From NCBI GenBank assembly GCA_025786725.1, contig JAHLTZ010000023.1:248001-312000 (forward strand): a DNA stretch of 64,000 nt. The letters run 5' to 3'. Position numbers and translations under genes: made by a program. The DNA is from Syncephalis fuscata. Its lineage: Eukaryota; Zoopagomycota; Zoopagomycetes; Zoopagales; Piptocephalidaceae. This document shows, piece after piece, positions 1 through 11,145 of this stretch. Every line of letters begins with the position of its first letter. The stretch's first letter is position 1. The notes beneath the pieces were generated by a model. That model worked only from the letters and a program-made list of their open reading frames with translations. It had not been told where the DNA came from and ran no database searches.

Positions 1-75
1 TCATCACCTCATAACATGAGAGATGGCTTCCACCCAGCACCATCCGCCCCTGCTACTGCCACCTCTAATGTTTAA
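1..75 (+). CDS. C-terminal end of an upstream gene (partial)
   Basis: An open frame runs from base 1 to a TAA at 73-75. It encodes about 24 residues, rich in Ser, Pro, Ala and Thr, and then composition drops at once to AT-rich non-coding sequence. The change in composition and the low-complexity S/P/A/T tail suggest the end of a fungal protein whose body lies outside the window. No family can be named. Confidence 0.35.
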   Translation, partial: SSPHNMRDGFHPAPSAPATATSNV

Positions 76-1195
76 GATTAATACTTAAAAAAAAGACTAC
101 TGCTTCTTTGTATTTCTTAGTTTCATTTCATTTCGCTTCTTTAACTCTTTCTTTTTTTCTTTTCTTACGTGCTATTTCTTTTCTTTATTTTCTTTTTAAA
201 CTTTAGACAATCTTTTTTCATTTTATGTACTGTTTTGGCGACAATCTTTTATATTGTTTTTACTATTGTTGCTATAATTATGGCACTATTCGCTGTTCCT
301 TGATTGATTGGCAGATTGGTATTTAAAAAACTGCCTTATGCAGATTATTATCCATTCTACCAATAGTTTCTGATTCTATGTGTTTGCACTTGAAGCGCGC
401 ATGCTGAGTCATTGCATATTCCTACTGTTGTATGCAAAAGTATTAATAATGTTTTAAGATTTGAATAAGCCATATAAGAGGCATATTCATCGAGTATTAT
501 TATCTTTAAATAACTGACTGCTACTGCTACTGCTACTACTATACCACATTGCTACCACAACTAATATTGTTGTCGTTTTTTCCACACAATCATGAATGGA
601 ACATTAAACCTTGATTACATCTATTATATACAACAAATACATATTATAACAACATTATAACTAAATAATAGATTAATTAAACAACTACTAATTAATACAT
701 TATTAAATAACGAGTACAAATAAAATTATAGAAATAATCATAAATAGTAGCAATAATACTAACATTAACAAATCTATATTAAAATACTAGAAAAATATTA
801 GTATTAATTATGGTCATAACAATAGATTTGTATTGGTACCAATATTATTAATAAAAATTAATAGCGTAAACATTAATAAAAGGTAATAGTAAGCATTGGT
901 AGTACTTAATAATAAGATACCAAGTCTTTGTTATAATAATAGTTATAATGATAATTGTAATTGTAATAGTAAAAATAGCATAGTAATAGCATCAATTATA
1001 GCATCAAAAAGCGCGCATCAAAATGGAAAGACTTGAAAATAAAATGGTAATCTCAGTTATCGTTACCGTTGAGATGAGCTAATTAATTAAATAATTTGGT
1101 CATCAAAGAAAAAAGTGCAAATGCTCAGTAAACATGAGAATCGAAAGGAAATGAAAAAACAATAACAGAGATAGTTGGTATTAGAGTGCAATGCA
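76..1195. other. AT-rich intergenic region, convergent 3' ends
   Basis: Very AT-rich sequence with many short TTA/AAT/ATT runs lies between the end of the upstream plus-strand gene and the end of the minus-strand WOPR gene. It is probably 3' UTRs and spacer. I see no gene in it. Confidence 0.6.
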
Positions 1196-3538
1196 TTAAT
1201 TACCAGTTGTAGATAATTGAAAGCGAGGTGAGATAGAGGGCTGGAATACAGTGGTTGGTTTCCAGCGTGTCATAGTAGGCGCACTATCCCGTCGAGTCAT
1301 ACTTATTGGAGGAAGTATGGGTGCAGTCGCACTATTACCACTGCTATGATTGCCATTGCTATGCTGGTGATTGCCATTTGTCTTTGACCACTCTTTACTG
1401 CGTATATCGCCATCTCCTTTTGGTGTGCCATCAATGGAAGGTGGAGTGGCCATCCAATAAGGATGGGATCGACGAGTGGGACTGGCGTGCCGATACACCT
1501 TTGAAGTGGTGATAGTGAGTAGCCATTGCTGTTGGCATCTGTTGGTGTGCCTGGTGCACGCTGAGGATGTTCAATAGGTGAAATAGGTGCGTGATGCATG
1601 TTACTATGCTCATTAACACCGTTATCAAGTGTATTACCATAGAGTGGTGAACGGTGGCCCGGTGATGAAGGCGAGAAAGAATGTGGCGAGTGCGGTGAGT
1701 GAGGGGAGTGTGCCGGCTGCTGTTGGCCAGAGCCATGGCCCATATGAAAATAGCCTGGATGGGGTATCGATAGACTGGACTTTCTACGCAAAGCCGTATG
1801 AAATAGATGTGGTGTTGAGGCAGATCGTGGACGATAGAATCGTAAACTTGATGGCGCATGATCCATCATTCTGTTGTTGCCATTGCCTGGTGTCAAATAA
1901 TTAACTGTAGTCATGGCTTGTAATGCATGTTGCTGCTGATGTTGATGATGCTGATGATCCTTATAAGCATGTTCTTTGTCAACCAAATGATTAGGTTGCA
2001 CTTGGCAGTCAATACATTCTGTTTCCATGGGTGATGATTCATTTGTCCAATGTGATGCTGTACTATTTGATAATGGTGATGCCGGCACTGGATATGGACG
2101 TGGATAGCGATTTGATTCATACGGTGATGAGGAAATTGAATGGCTATCAGGTGAGGCCGCTACAGCTGTAGTAATTGCCGTAGTCATAGTGCTGGTATTG
2201 ACCGTATCGTTAGCATGCGATAGATAATGTTCACTATAAGATCCTTCTTGCATTGAATGTTTTCGCTGCATAGGATATGATGCATTTCTATCCAGCTCAT
2301 TGCCGGCCAACAACGTAGAAAGTGATGGCAATTGAATTGACGATGGTGCTCGTGAACGGCCATGTCTATCTGGAATAGATGAAGTGGAGACTGTACGAGA
2401 TAACAGTCTACTGGCCGGCATAGGAGGAAGTGGGCCAGCTGACGAGCGAGAACAGACAGCGCGGTCTGTAGGTGCAAATTGATTATACGCTGGTTGCACT
2501 TGTTGTGTTTGCTGTGGTCGTTGCTGTTGTGGATTTTGATACTGCAAAGAGTATCGACGTTGATAGAAATGATCAGGTGCATGAGGAGCTGCAGATGATA
2601 TACCATGAGTGGCTGCAGATGCATAAGGTGAAATGCAATTGGGCTGAATACGGAAACAATTGACTGATGATGTACCGCCTACAGTCGATTCATTAGTCGA
2701 TGCTATACCAGTAGCTGCATTAGTACGATGTTTAGTCATGCACTAAAACCATGGCTATTAAGTGGGCTGCCATTGCCAGTATGATGAGTACCAGCATGGA
2801 TGGTCGTGCCTGTTGACAAGATGTCGGATGATAATGCAGACGCATGGCCTCTGCCTTGTGAGGTAGCAAATCGCCACGCCTCAACACCATCCTGTCCAAC
2901 TTCACGCGTTAATGCCGGATAAACACCCTCGGCCAATTGCAAATTACGTAGACGGTCGTCAAATCGTGGCACGGATAAGCAACCGGCTTCAAGGTCCTTT
3001 GACATATAGTAGGATACGAGGTGGTAGCGACGACCATCAGAGATAGTGATGGAGAGGGCACGTTTGATTAATCCATTAGGCTTGGCAGGTACGCGTATAC
3101 CGGCCGAGGTCAATACACCTGGTCCTAATAAATTATTATTATTGGTATTATTACTACTATTATTAGATGGTGTTGCTGCCAACATCGACGTATCAGTTTG
3201 ATGACTTATATCGTCTGTTGATTCAGGAGATGATGGAGACGACGACGACGACGACTTTTGTTGCTGTTGTTTTAATTCATCGATTTCCGAATCCTCACAC
3301 AATTCTCGATAGATAATAAAATTGCCACGAGGCCGAGACGATGACCAACGACGACCATCAGTCCATCGTTGAATACCAGAGGCTTTTCATCCCATACAAA
3401 TATTTGTCCAGAATGAATATTGGTTCGTTCAACTTCATCAAGTCGTTTTGTTACAAATTTTAGTACATTTGTACGACAGCCTTCAAGTAGTAATAAAGCA
3501 TCGAGTGCTGTTTCCATATAGCCGTTATATGTTTCCAT
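1196..3538 (-). CDS. WOPR-domain transcription regulator 1 (Gti1/Pac2/Wor1 family)
   Basis: WOPR proteins are fungal DNA-binding regulators of morphological switching and development. The two halves of the domain are clear: WOPRa (about residues 1-80, from METYNGYMET to the WTDGRRWSSSRP motif and GNFIIYREL) and WOPRb (GLIKRALSITISDGRRYHLV to GRGHA, ending near position 2830). A long S/P/H/Q-rich tail follows, as in Wor1/Ryp1. The start is the ATG at 3536-3538; an upstream non-coding exon is possible. The frame breaks three times. One base is missing near TTTT 3384-3387, inside the conserved WOPRa block. A second break near 2740 can be a missing base or a 35-nt intron (2715-2749). A third base is missing near TTT 1500-1502. 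With the intron and two added bases the length is a multiple of three, giving about 769 residues. It is paralogous to the gene at 8865-11145. Family assignment is firm; target genes are unknown. Confidence 0.85.
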
Positions 3539-6500
3539 TCTTGCCAACTAACTATTTACGATGAAATAATAAATTATATAAACAAAGAATAAGCACAGGA
3601 CTATGTAGATATCAATTGAAAGAATCGGATCAAGGATCGTATGATAGTGAAAGTAAAGGTTGGCACGATGCCAATTAAGTACGTTTGGGCGATTTTGACA
3701 AAAGTATGGACAAGTCAAAGTAGAAAGGAAGGAAGAAAAGTGAAAGAACCAAGCGAACAAACAAGTGAGCAACTGGGCGGCAGCTAAAAAGTACGTATAC
3801 AGTTAAACGTATACGATAACACACAGGTACGCGCGCAAAGAGAGATAGATAAACACAATGATACAACTATAAGTTGAATCTTTTAAGGTAGCGGAAAGGC
3901 GGAAAGGTCAAGAGATAGCGAGCTATTGTAAAAGTCACACTTGACAATAGTCGATACAAATCCGTGCACAAATGTATCGACAAGAAAGAAAGGAAAATTG
4001 AGGCTACGACTTACTACTGTGCGCGTGTACGTGTACCGGCAATAGCAGTCTTTAAATAAACGAAGAAAAGTGAAGTAGGCACAAACGAAAACAAATCGTA
4101 TAGGCGGATGGTGTGTACGGTTGATTGGATTGCTAATAATAATAATAATAATAATAGTTATAAATGTCCAAGGATATTAAAATAATACTAACACGAGTAA
4201 GTATGTGTGTGTGTGTTAAAAAAACTGGGTTTTAGCTAAAAAGAACAAGAGCGATAACGAACTAGTGGCATGGCACTGTGCACAGGGTGCGTGATTTAAC
4301 TGTGATGGCGATAATCGCCGAGCAAAATGCAAAGAGACAAGGCAATGGGAACTTGACGGAACGGGAAGTTTTAGGGAACGCGGCAACTACTATTATAGAC
4401 GTGTCACCGATATGGAGTATAAGCGGTGTTTGTATTATGATGGTCGGAGGAAAGTAATGCACATAGGAATATAATAAGATACTGTTGTCGCACGCCCATG
4501 ATTTACATGCGTCTGTTGATAACAACGATAGAACGTGCAAAGCATAGCAAAGCAAGCAAAGCGCTATAGTACGGAAATAAATAAGCCATGCATTGACGAG
4601 ACAAAAATAACGAAAATAAGGCCGGATTCGTAAAGGCCCCCGCCCGCACGGACATGTGTGCGTGGTGCGTGTGCGTGGTCGCCATTTGCCAGCACCGAAA
4701 ATATGGAACGAGTAACACATAGAATAACATGGGTAACGCAAACGAAAATACTCCGATACTTTTGGGATAAGCAAGTAGTGAAGCGGGATGATAAAAAGTA
4801 TAGCCGACAAATTAATAATAAAAATACACCCACGCGGCAAAGTAACTAAAAAGTAATACTCGGCAAATAAGAAGGGAAATAAAACATGATTGAATCATGA
4901 TATTGATGATAATAATAGTAATAAAAGCTGGGTATAGTTATTGATGTATGGCTATTGCTGTGCATTGTTATATGGATTTGTTGATGTTGTATAATTATTT
5001 TGTATCAATAAAATAAAATATCAATGTGCAACAATATATTGCCATCATCATTGTGCTAGTAATGATGCTTGTAGCAATGCTGGCAATTGCGATAGTGGAA
5101 GAGACCTAAAAAAAGCAAGGAAAAGAGGTAACGCACACACATATATCCATATCAAAGTAAAAAACAAGCCGACGAGCGCACAAACGAACGAATCAACAAA
5201 CTAGTCTTAGCCTTATGGGTGTACAAGACATACGCACACGCGTATGTATGTGTGTATGTATGTACGTATGTGTGTGCGTGCGTATGTATGTACCTATCCA
5301 TGTAGTGTACAATGTGTATGTAGTATGGTTCTGTGGCTATGCATGTCCAGTTATTGCCGACTGGGGAATAAGAGACCACTGTGCATCATTGTACACGTTG
5401 TAGTTACTACGTGCGAAGATCATTATGCGACCATAAAAATAATATTAAAAATAAGCTGGACCAAATAGCTATAATCGTCGTCGTCCCCTCGCCAAATAAG
5501 GTTGACGGATTGCCAAAGATGTAAGCTAGTCTGTGTATTTTCTGTGTGTGTATACGTATACGTGTGTATGTGTATGTGTATATGTGTGCACGGGCACCAT
5601 TAACAAGTCCTACAATCAATAAAAGATGGGTCGCGACCAGAAATGGCAACTCCCAGTGGCGAAAAAGCCTGTTGCTGTTTTACGAGAATGAACCTCGGTG
5701 CTAACGCAAGGAACATCATCAGGTTCAGGTGTTGCTTTTACGTGTAACCGAACGACAATGCAAGTTGACGAATAGGCTCTGGTGTTTACGACTACCATTT
5801 TAGGACGTGTAAATCAAACGGGTCCAGAACGAGATCGTACTAATTTTGGCAATTCATCTCGGAAAGTAAAAAACGACTAAAGCATGCAAACTTGTGTGTA
5901 AAGAAATATCGGAATTTCAATAAAGTAAATGTTATTGCAGATAAAGAAAGCATCCGATTGGAAGTTAAATCGTTGTAGTAAAATAGAATTCGATTAGAAT
6001 ATGTATTAGGCGGATAAAAATGGAAAGGAAAATAAGAGTACAAAACAAACGGACATATTATGTCCAGTCGTGAAATAAGAAATTATTACTAATAAAACGT
6101 TGCTTAAATTGTTAATAAGTAATAAACAATAAATAATCAGCAACCTTACAACAAAAGAGTAATTAACGATAGTATGACAGCAATATTACTAATGCATAAT
6201 TATATCCATCGATCATATGATATGCCACAATAAGCTGCAGTGCTGCGTTGTTTAAACTCCGATAAATGGATGAAATAAGATAGTAAGAATGAAAATAATG
6301 CTTACCCTTCACTTGAATATTTACTTACTTACTGGTCAACCGCCAATTAAATAGTAGACTAGTGTGCGGGGATGACAACTATAATGACGATTACGGTTAT
6401 TATTACTATACCTGTTATTGCTGTGGTTTGATACTATTGGTGTTTTTGAAACTAAGTATGGACGGCAAGTTATTGCGCTATTTAAATTATTCTCAAATAA

Positions 6501-7179
6501 TTGTCGTTTTGGTTGATTTACCTGTAAAGTTGAGAAAGTCGGTTCCCAGTCCACAGCATAATCTCTTGTTGTTACAAAGAAAACAGGTGAGAAAAGATAG
6601 AAAAGGCCGATAAGCATCAATGTTATATTTTGTGCGATGCACCGTCTCCTTGGATGCCATGATAATTTTCACCTTTTGCTCTACTGCATACCAACCAGTT
6701 GGAATGTCAGTATTACAAAAATGGCATTAACGTTTCGTTGACCATTTCAAGCCATTAATACCATTCCCATACATGTATAATCATATTCACACGCTTACTT
6801 ATAAACAATAGAACGAGCAAGCGAAGACAATACGTGCACAATCGTTAAGATGTCGACTTAGCAACATTATTTAAGCTCCGACACTATGTACACACGATAC
6901 TCATTGAATTATTGTGTATCATTACCGGCTTATGATTACGCGGATTATTTAGGGAACATTTTAAATTAGTTACTATATATATATATATATACTGCTTTAT
7001 AGATGAGTTTTAATTGTTGACATCACATGTGTAGGTCACGGCAGTAAAGTTGCCGAAAGTGCAAACTAACTGAGATTGAATTAAACAGTCAATGTAGTCG
7101 GACTAGCAGCAGCACCTTATACGTGTTGCACCGACTAAGGGCCATATCGTTGGTACTCGTCATTTTGTGAGTCAGGTTT

Positions 7180-7490
7180 TAGTTACCTTGTAATGTACGG
7201 TACATAGATAGTAGTAATAAATATGAAAGAAAGAAAGAAAAAGAGACAAAAATAGATACATTGTCATACATTGCCTTAAGCGCCCACAATTTCGGTGTAG
7301 ATAAGATCATTTGTATTTTTATTAGTTTTGTCTTTGCTGTATAATAACATGCAAGTCAGTTGCATTATTGATATGCAATTACGGTGTACACATGTCATAC
7401 AATGAAAATAACGATGAATACTAGTGCAAACAATAAAACGTTAATTAATTAATACTCAAACTAGATGGGTGAAGGTGGCATTGCCACACT
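7180..7490 (+). repeat. Diverged direct repeat, copy A
   Basis: This segment aligns by eye along about 290 bp with 8204-8495 in the same orientation. Shared landmarks in order are TACCTTGTAATG, CATTGCCTT, GATCATTTGTAT, AACATGC, ATGCAATTA, CATACAATGA, ACTAGTGCAA and AATACTCAAA. Identity looks like roughly 70-80 percent. Neither copy has a long open frame or terminal inverted repeats, so this is an old local duplication or a relic of a mobile sequence. Confidence 0.7.
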
Positions 7491-8203
7491 GTTACACTTT
7501 GGTTTTAAAAGCTGTAAACTACATGAATATGTAGCACCTTATCATGGAATTATTCTATGACACTAGCCTTTGATGTTTGCTAATATTTACTTTACCGCTT
7601 ATAATACAGCGTACTGGTTGGTTAGGATTGTTATTGCTAATAGGTTTATTCATTAGTTGTCATTGATTTCTGCAGTTTAATTGTAACAAATTGAATAAAT
7701 TTGTAATGCTAAAGAAAAATAAAATGTAATCAAATATTTATATTATTTATTAATATTGAATTTAATTAATAATAAAACTTGAATGTTGTGTACTATTGTA
7801 TTTTTAACGCAGTGCTATTACTTTACATTTTCAAAGTATAATTTTGTCTAGCTAATAAAGTGCTAATTAAATTGTAAGCTAAATATTAAAAAAACTTTAT
7901 TATTAAAGCCATGTTATTATACTTGGCCATAGTGATTTTGACGACTCATGTAAATAATACTATGACAATAACTAGTAACTATTTAACTGTATACTTATAT
8001 ACTATTTATTGTAGTAATTAGTATTAATATTCAATATATTATTTATACTTCATTTAGTTGGACTACATACCATTTGTAAATAGTACGTTTCTTAATCACA
8101 CGATCATAACAGCTAATCATAATATTAAGATAGTGGCAATACCGAAACAACATCAATCAAAGGTCGCACACCACTAGTGCGCATTATCTGCAAGCCAAGG
8201 CTT

Positions 8204-8495
8204 AGCTACCTTGTAATGCATGACGCATAAATAATAATGAATGGAAATAAAATACAAAAAATAAATACACAGCCATCCATTGCCTTGACGCCTTTGATTT
8301 CAATGTGGATACGATCATTTGTATCTGTGCTGGCTTCGTCCTGTCGTACAACAACATGCGAAACAATTGCATACCGATAATGCAATTATAGTAAATACAT
8401 GTTATACAATGACAGCAATAATAAGGACTAGTGCAAGCAATCAAAACCAATAAATTAAATAATACTCAAATTATATAGATAAAGACGGTATTAGG
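8204..8495 (+). repeat. Diverged direct repeat, copy B
   Basis: Second copy of the repeat described at 7180-7490, about 1.0 kb downstream and in the same orientation. It shares the same ordered landmarks and is diverged by substitutions and small indels. It lies just 3' of WOPR gene 2. Confidence 0.7.
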
Positions 8496-8783
8496 ATACT
8501 ATAGGATCCAAATAAAAAATACCATAACAGTGATTTAATAGTTGTTTAGCAATTAGTTTAAATGCTATGTTGACAAATGGGTCTAGTGTAGCGAAACATT
8601 AGCTGGTTCGAAACAAAAATTTACTGAAAGCGTTTATGGACGCGATAACTGTGCCATGCACATTGCAGAATAGGCAAAAAAGTATAATCCTTGAATACTG
8701 AAAAATAATGAAAAAACAAAAAAAGATGAACAAAGGCTGTCGCAAGTGCCACATGAAGCATGAAAAATCCATTACACAGACTT

Positions 8784-8832
8784 CTAAAAGAAAGAAGGAA
8801 AGAAGGAAAGAAGGAAAGAGAAAAAGAAAAAG
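8784..8832 (+). repeat. Purine (GAAAGAAG)n tract
   Basis: Imperfect tandem GAAAGAAGGAAA units lie immediately downstream of the WOPR gene 2 stop codon. It is a simple low-complexity repeat, probably in the 3' UTR of that gene, where it would read as pyrimidine-rich RNA. Confidence 0.8.
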
Positions 8833-8864
8833 ACTACTTCTATAATTGTCTGGTAGAAATTAAG

Positions 8865-11145
8865 TTACACAACAACTCGCTCAAACACATTGGGCTGAGT
8901 GCCAGGCGCGGTAGAAATACCATTACGGCTGGGTGGAGCCGTCCAAGGTAATTGTTGTTGCTGATGGTGACCAGCAAATTGAGGCGGCTGCATAACTGGA
9001 GCAGAGTGTGGATGTTTCACTTCTGTGTCTGGAAATCTTGCCAGCATTCTGTGCTGTGTTGGCTGCTGCTGCTGCTGTTGTTCAGATGAATAGCGGGATA
9101 CAGGGGGCGCGATAGTGGCTGCATACGGCGATGCAAGTGGTGACTGTTGTACATGGCGTGGTGAATAGCGAGCAGATGATGCCGTAAAGCCACGTTGGCT
9201 TTCATAGGTATCATGGCTGTTAGTGCGTCGGTAAGGGTGCATACGATGTGGTGAATTCGAGTCCATTCGCATAACATGTACCTGTTGCGCGGTATAGGGC
9301 GGCGAGCGTAATGGAAGCGAATGCATCGGTGAAGAGGACGAGCGATAGCTTATAGGATGCGGCTGTGGCGGTGGCAATCCTTGTGTGTATGCGCTATGAT
9401 GCATTGCATGCGTAGGCTTTGGCTGGGGGAAGTGAGCCGGCGCACGGTAAAAGCACGATTGACAGTGTGGATCGGTGCAAGGGCCACTTGCCGCACCATG
9501 ATAGGCCGGTGATGGCGTATCTGGCTTGCTATAGTGTGGCCAGTTGTCTTCAACACGAGCTCCAGCCATCGATGGCAAATGACGTTGCGACTGGTTGGGC
9601 GTAAGTGGTATAGCGTGTGGGTATGACGCTGGCCTCCAGTTGTGCTGTTGCTGCTGTTGCTGATAGTGATGATCTGCCCACGAGTGTGATCGTTCAGCTG
9701 GTGTACTTGACATACGAGATGACACTGAGGCTGTTGGAGTAACACTTGGTGTTAATGAATAACGGCCAGGTGTCATTGAAGATCGGCTATGTGCCAATTC
9801 AGAACGATTATATGCTGCACCATTGGCTGAACCAGCGCGCTGTGCTTGATTATGGCATTGTGGGCAATCGCAATTGGCCTCCCAATGACCCACCGCGCTG
9901 TGTCCATGTGGTACTCGGTGATCAATATACGGGCTGGCAGAGGGTACTCTTGGCGTGTGATGAATGGAATTATTCAAAACAGCATGAGAGTGAGTTGGAA
10001 CTGCGTCGGATGCTCCGTAAGGTGGAGTACGCTGAGGGGTAGCAAGGGGGACATTTGTCTATTAAAATCATTATTGCTGATTAGCACCAAATACTTAAAT
10101 GACTTTGTTAAACAACGTTACATACCTGTGGCTTTTGATGGAAAATAATTTGCTGTTCGTAGCTATTTTCAGCAACTGGTTTGTTTGAAATCACTTTTGG
10201 TGAAACACTGGCTGTCAGCGATGATTTACTGTCCTTGGTGCTTGACTGTTCCTCGGCACTGGCCTCCGATGAAACTTCTTCAACCGGTTCAGCTTCTTTT
10301 GCTGGCGAAGGAGAAGAAGAGTTTTCACTGCGTGCTGGTGTCGTTTTTCCTTCACGCATGCCAGCAGCATAGGCATGGCCACGGCCTTGCGCTTCAGCAA
10401 AACGCCAGGTTGTTCCGCCATTCAAGCTTGTCTCGCAAATGAGCTCGGGATAAAGATCTTTACGGATTTGAATGCCTTCGAAACGTGGATCCATGCGTGG
10501 AATCTGGAGTCGCTTTTGCTCAACTTCATTTGCAGTGTAATACGACACCATATGCATACGACGGCCATCGGCAGCGTTAATCGACAATGCACGCTTAATA
10601 AGTCCGCCGCGCAATACAGGATAGCTATTACGTGCAGTGTTGTATGAACGTGATGGCATCATTGTATCGCTATGCATTGTGTGCCACGAGCTATTTATAA
10701 CCTGGTTATAGCCTGAAGGCGAATTCATGGACCAGGAGGCCATGTGTCCGCTATTTCTATTGTTATACATTACAGATGGGTGATGACTATGTAAATGATG
10801 TAGATTATGCGGGTGAGCGGCAATAGGCGCTCCTGATGCCATACTATCACGCATCATGCCAGCATCTAATTCGTCGTAGACGATAAAGTTGCCGCATGGC
10901 CGGGACGACGACCAACGACGGCCATCAGTCCAGCGTAGAATACCAGCTTCGTCTTCATCCCAAATAAATACCACGCCAGAATGGATAAACTCTCTTTCTT
11001 CCCGTGTTAAGCGACGAGTAACACGTGGAATCTTGTTAAAAGAAAACGCTTCAAAAAGTATAAGCGCATCATAGACGGTGTCGACAAAACCTTCATAGGC
11101 GACCATAGACATGCCTCGAGGTTTTGTGATGGATGACTGAGACAT
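8865..11145 (-). CDS. WOPR-domain transcription regulator 2 (Gti1/Pac2/Wor1 family)
   Basis: This is a complete two-exon gene. Exon 1 is 11145-10126, the intron 10125-10059 (GTATGT...TAG) and exon 2 10058-8865, for 737 residues with no frame problem. WOPRa spans about residues 17-93 (EGFVDTVYDALILFEA, RVTRRLT, WDEDEAG, WTDGRRWSSSRP, GNFIVYDELD). WOPRb spans about 181-256 (GLIKRALSINAADGRR, MVSYY, WRFAEAQGRGHA). After the domain come an acidic S/E/K-rich stretch and a long P/H/Q/S-rich tail, as in Wor1/Ryp1/Pac2 proteins, expected to act in the nucleus. The tail contains two Cys/His groups (NCDCPQCH and CTDPHCQSC). It is paralogous to the gene at 1196-3538, and both lie on the minus strand, consistent with a local duplication. 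Confidence 0.92.

Larger units (their letters stand above)
3539..8864. other. Long spacer between the two WOPR genes
   Basis: This 5.3 kb stretch has no convincing protein gene. It holds purine-rich tracts on the plus strand (pyrimidine-rich in the sense of the minus-strand WOPR gene), an (AAT)n run at about 4137-4157, TG/GTAT runs at 4203-4218, 5240-5300 and 5540-5590, and a TA run near 6975. Splice-like signals on the minus strand (CAG followed by GTAAAT near 6520, and a repeated GTAAG near 6330) would suit a long, spliced 5' leader of WOPR gene 1. That is inference. Two copies of a diverged repeat lie at 7180-7490 and 8204-8495. Confidence 0.5.

Noticed and set aside
4262..4840. 192-residue minus-strand ORF, Leu/Ile/Tyr/Cys-rich
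   Set aside because: Three overlapping frames on both strands are open here because the DNA is low in stop codons. The translation has no domain pattern, and the position suits the leader region of WOPR gene 1.
5152..5649. Overlapping ORFs rich in Tyr, Thr, Val, His and Cys
   Set aside because: They are translations of GTAT/TG microsatellite-like DNA, open in several frames on both strands.
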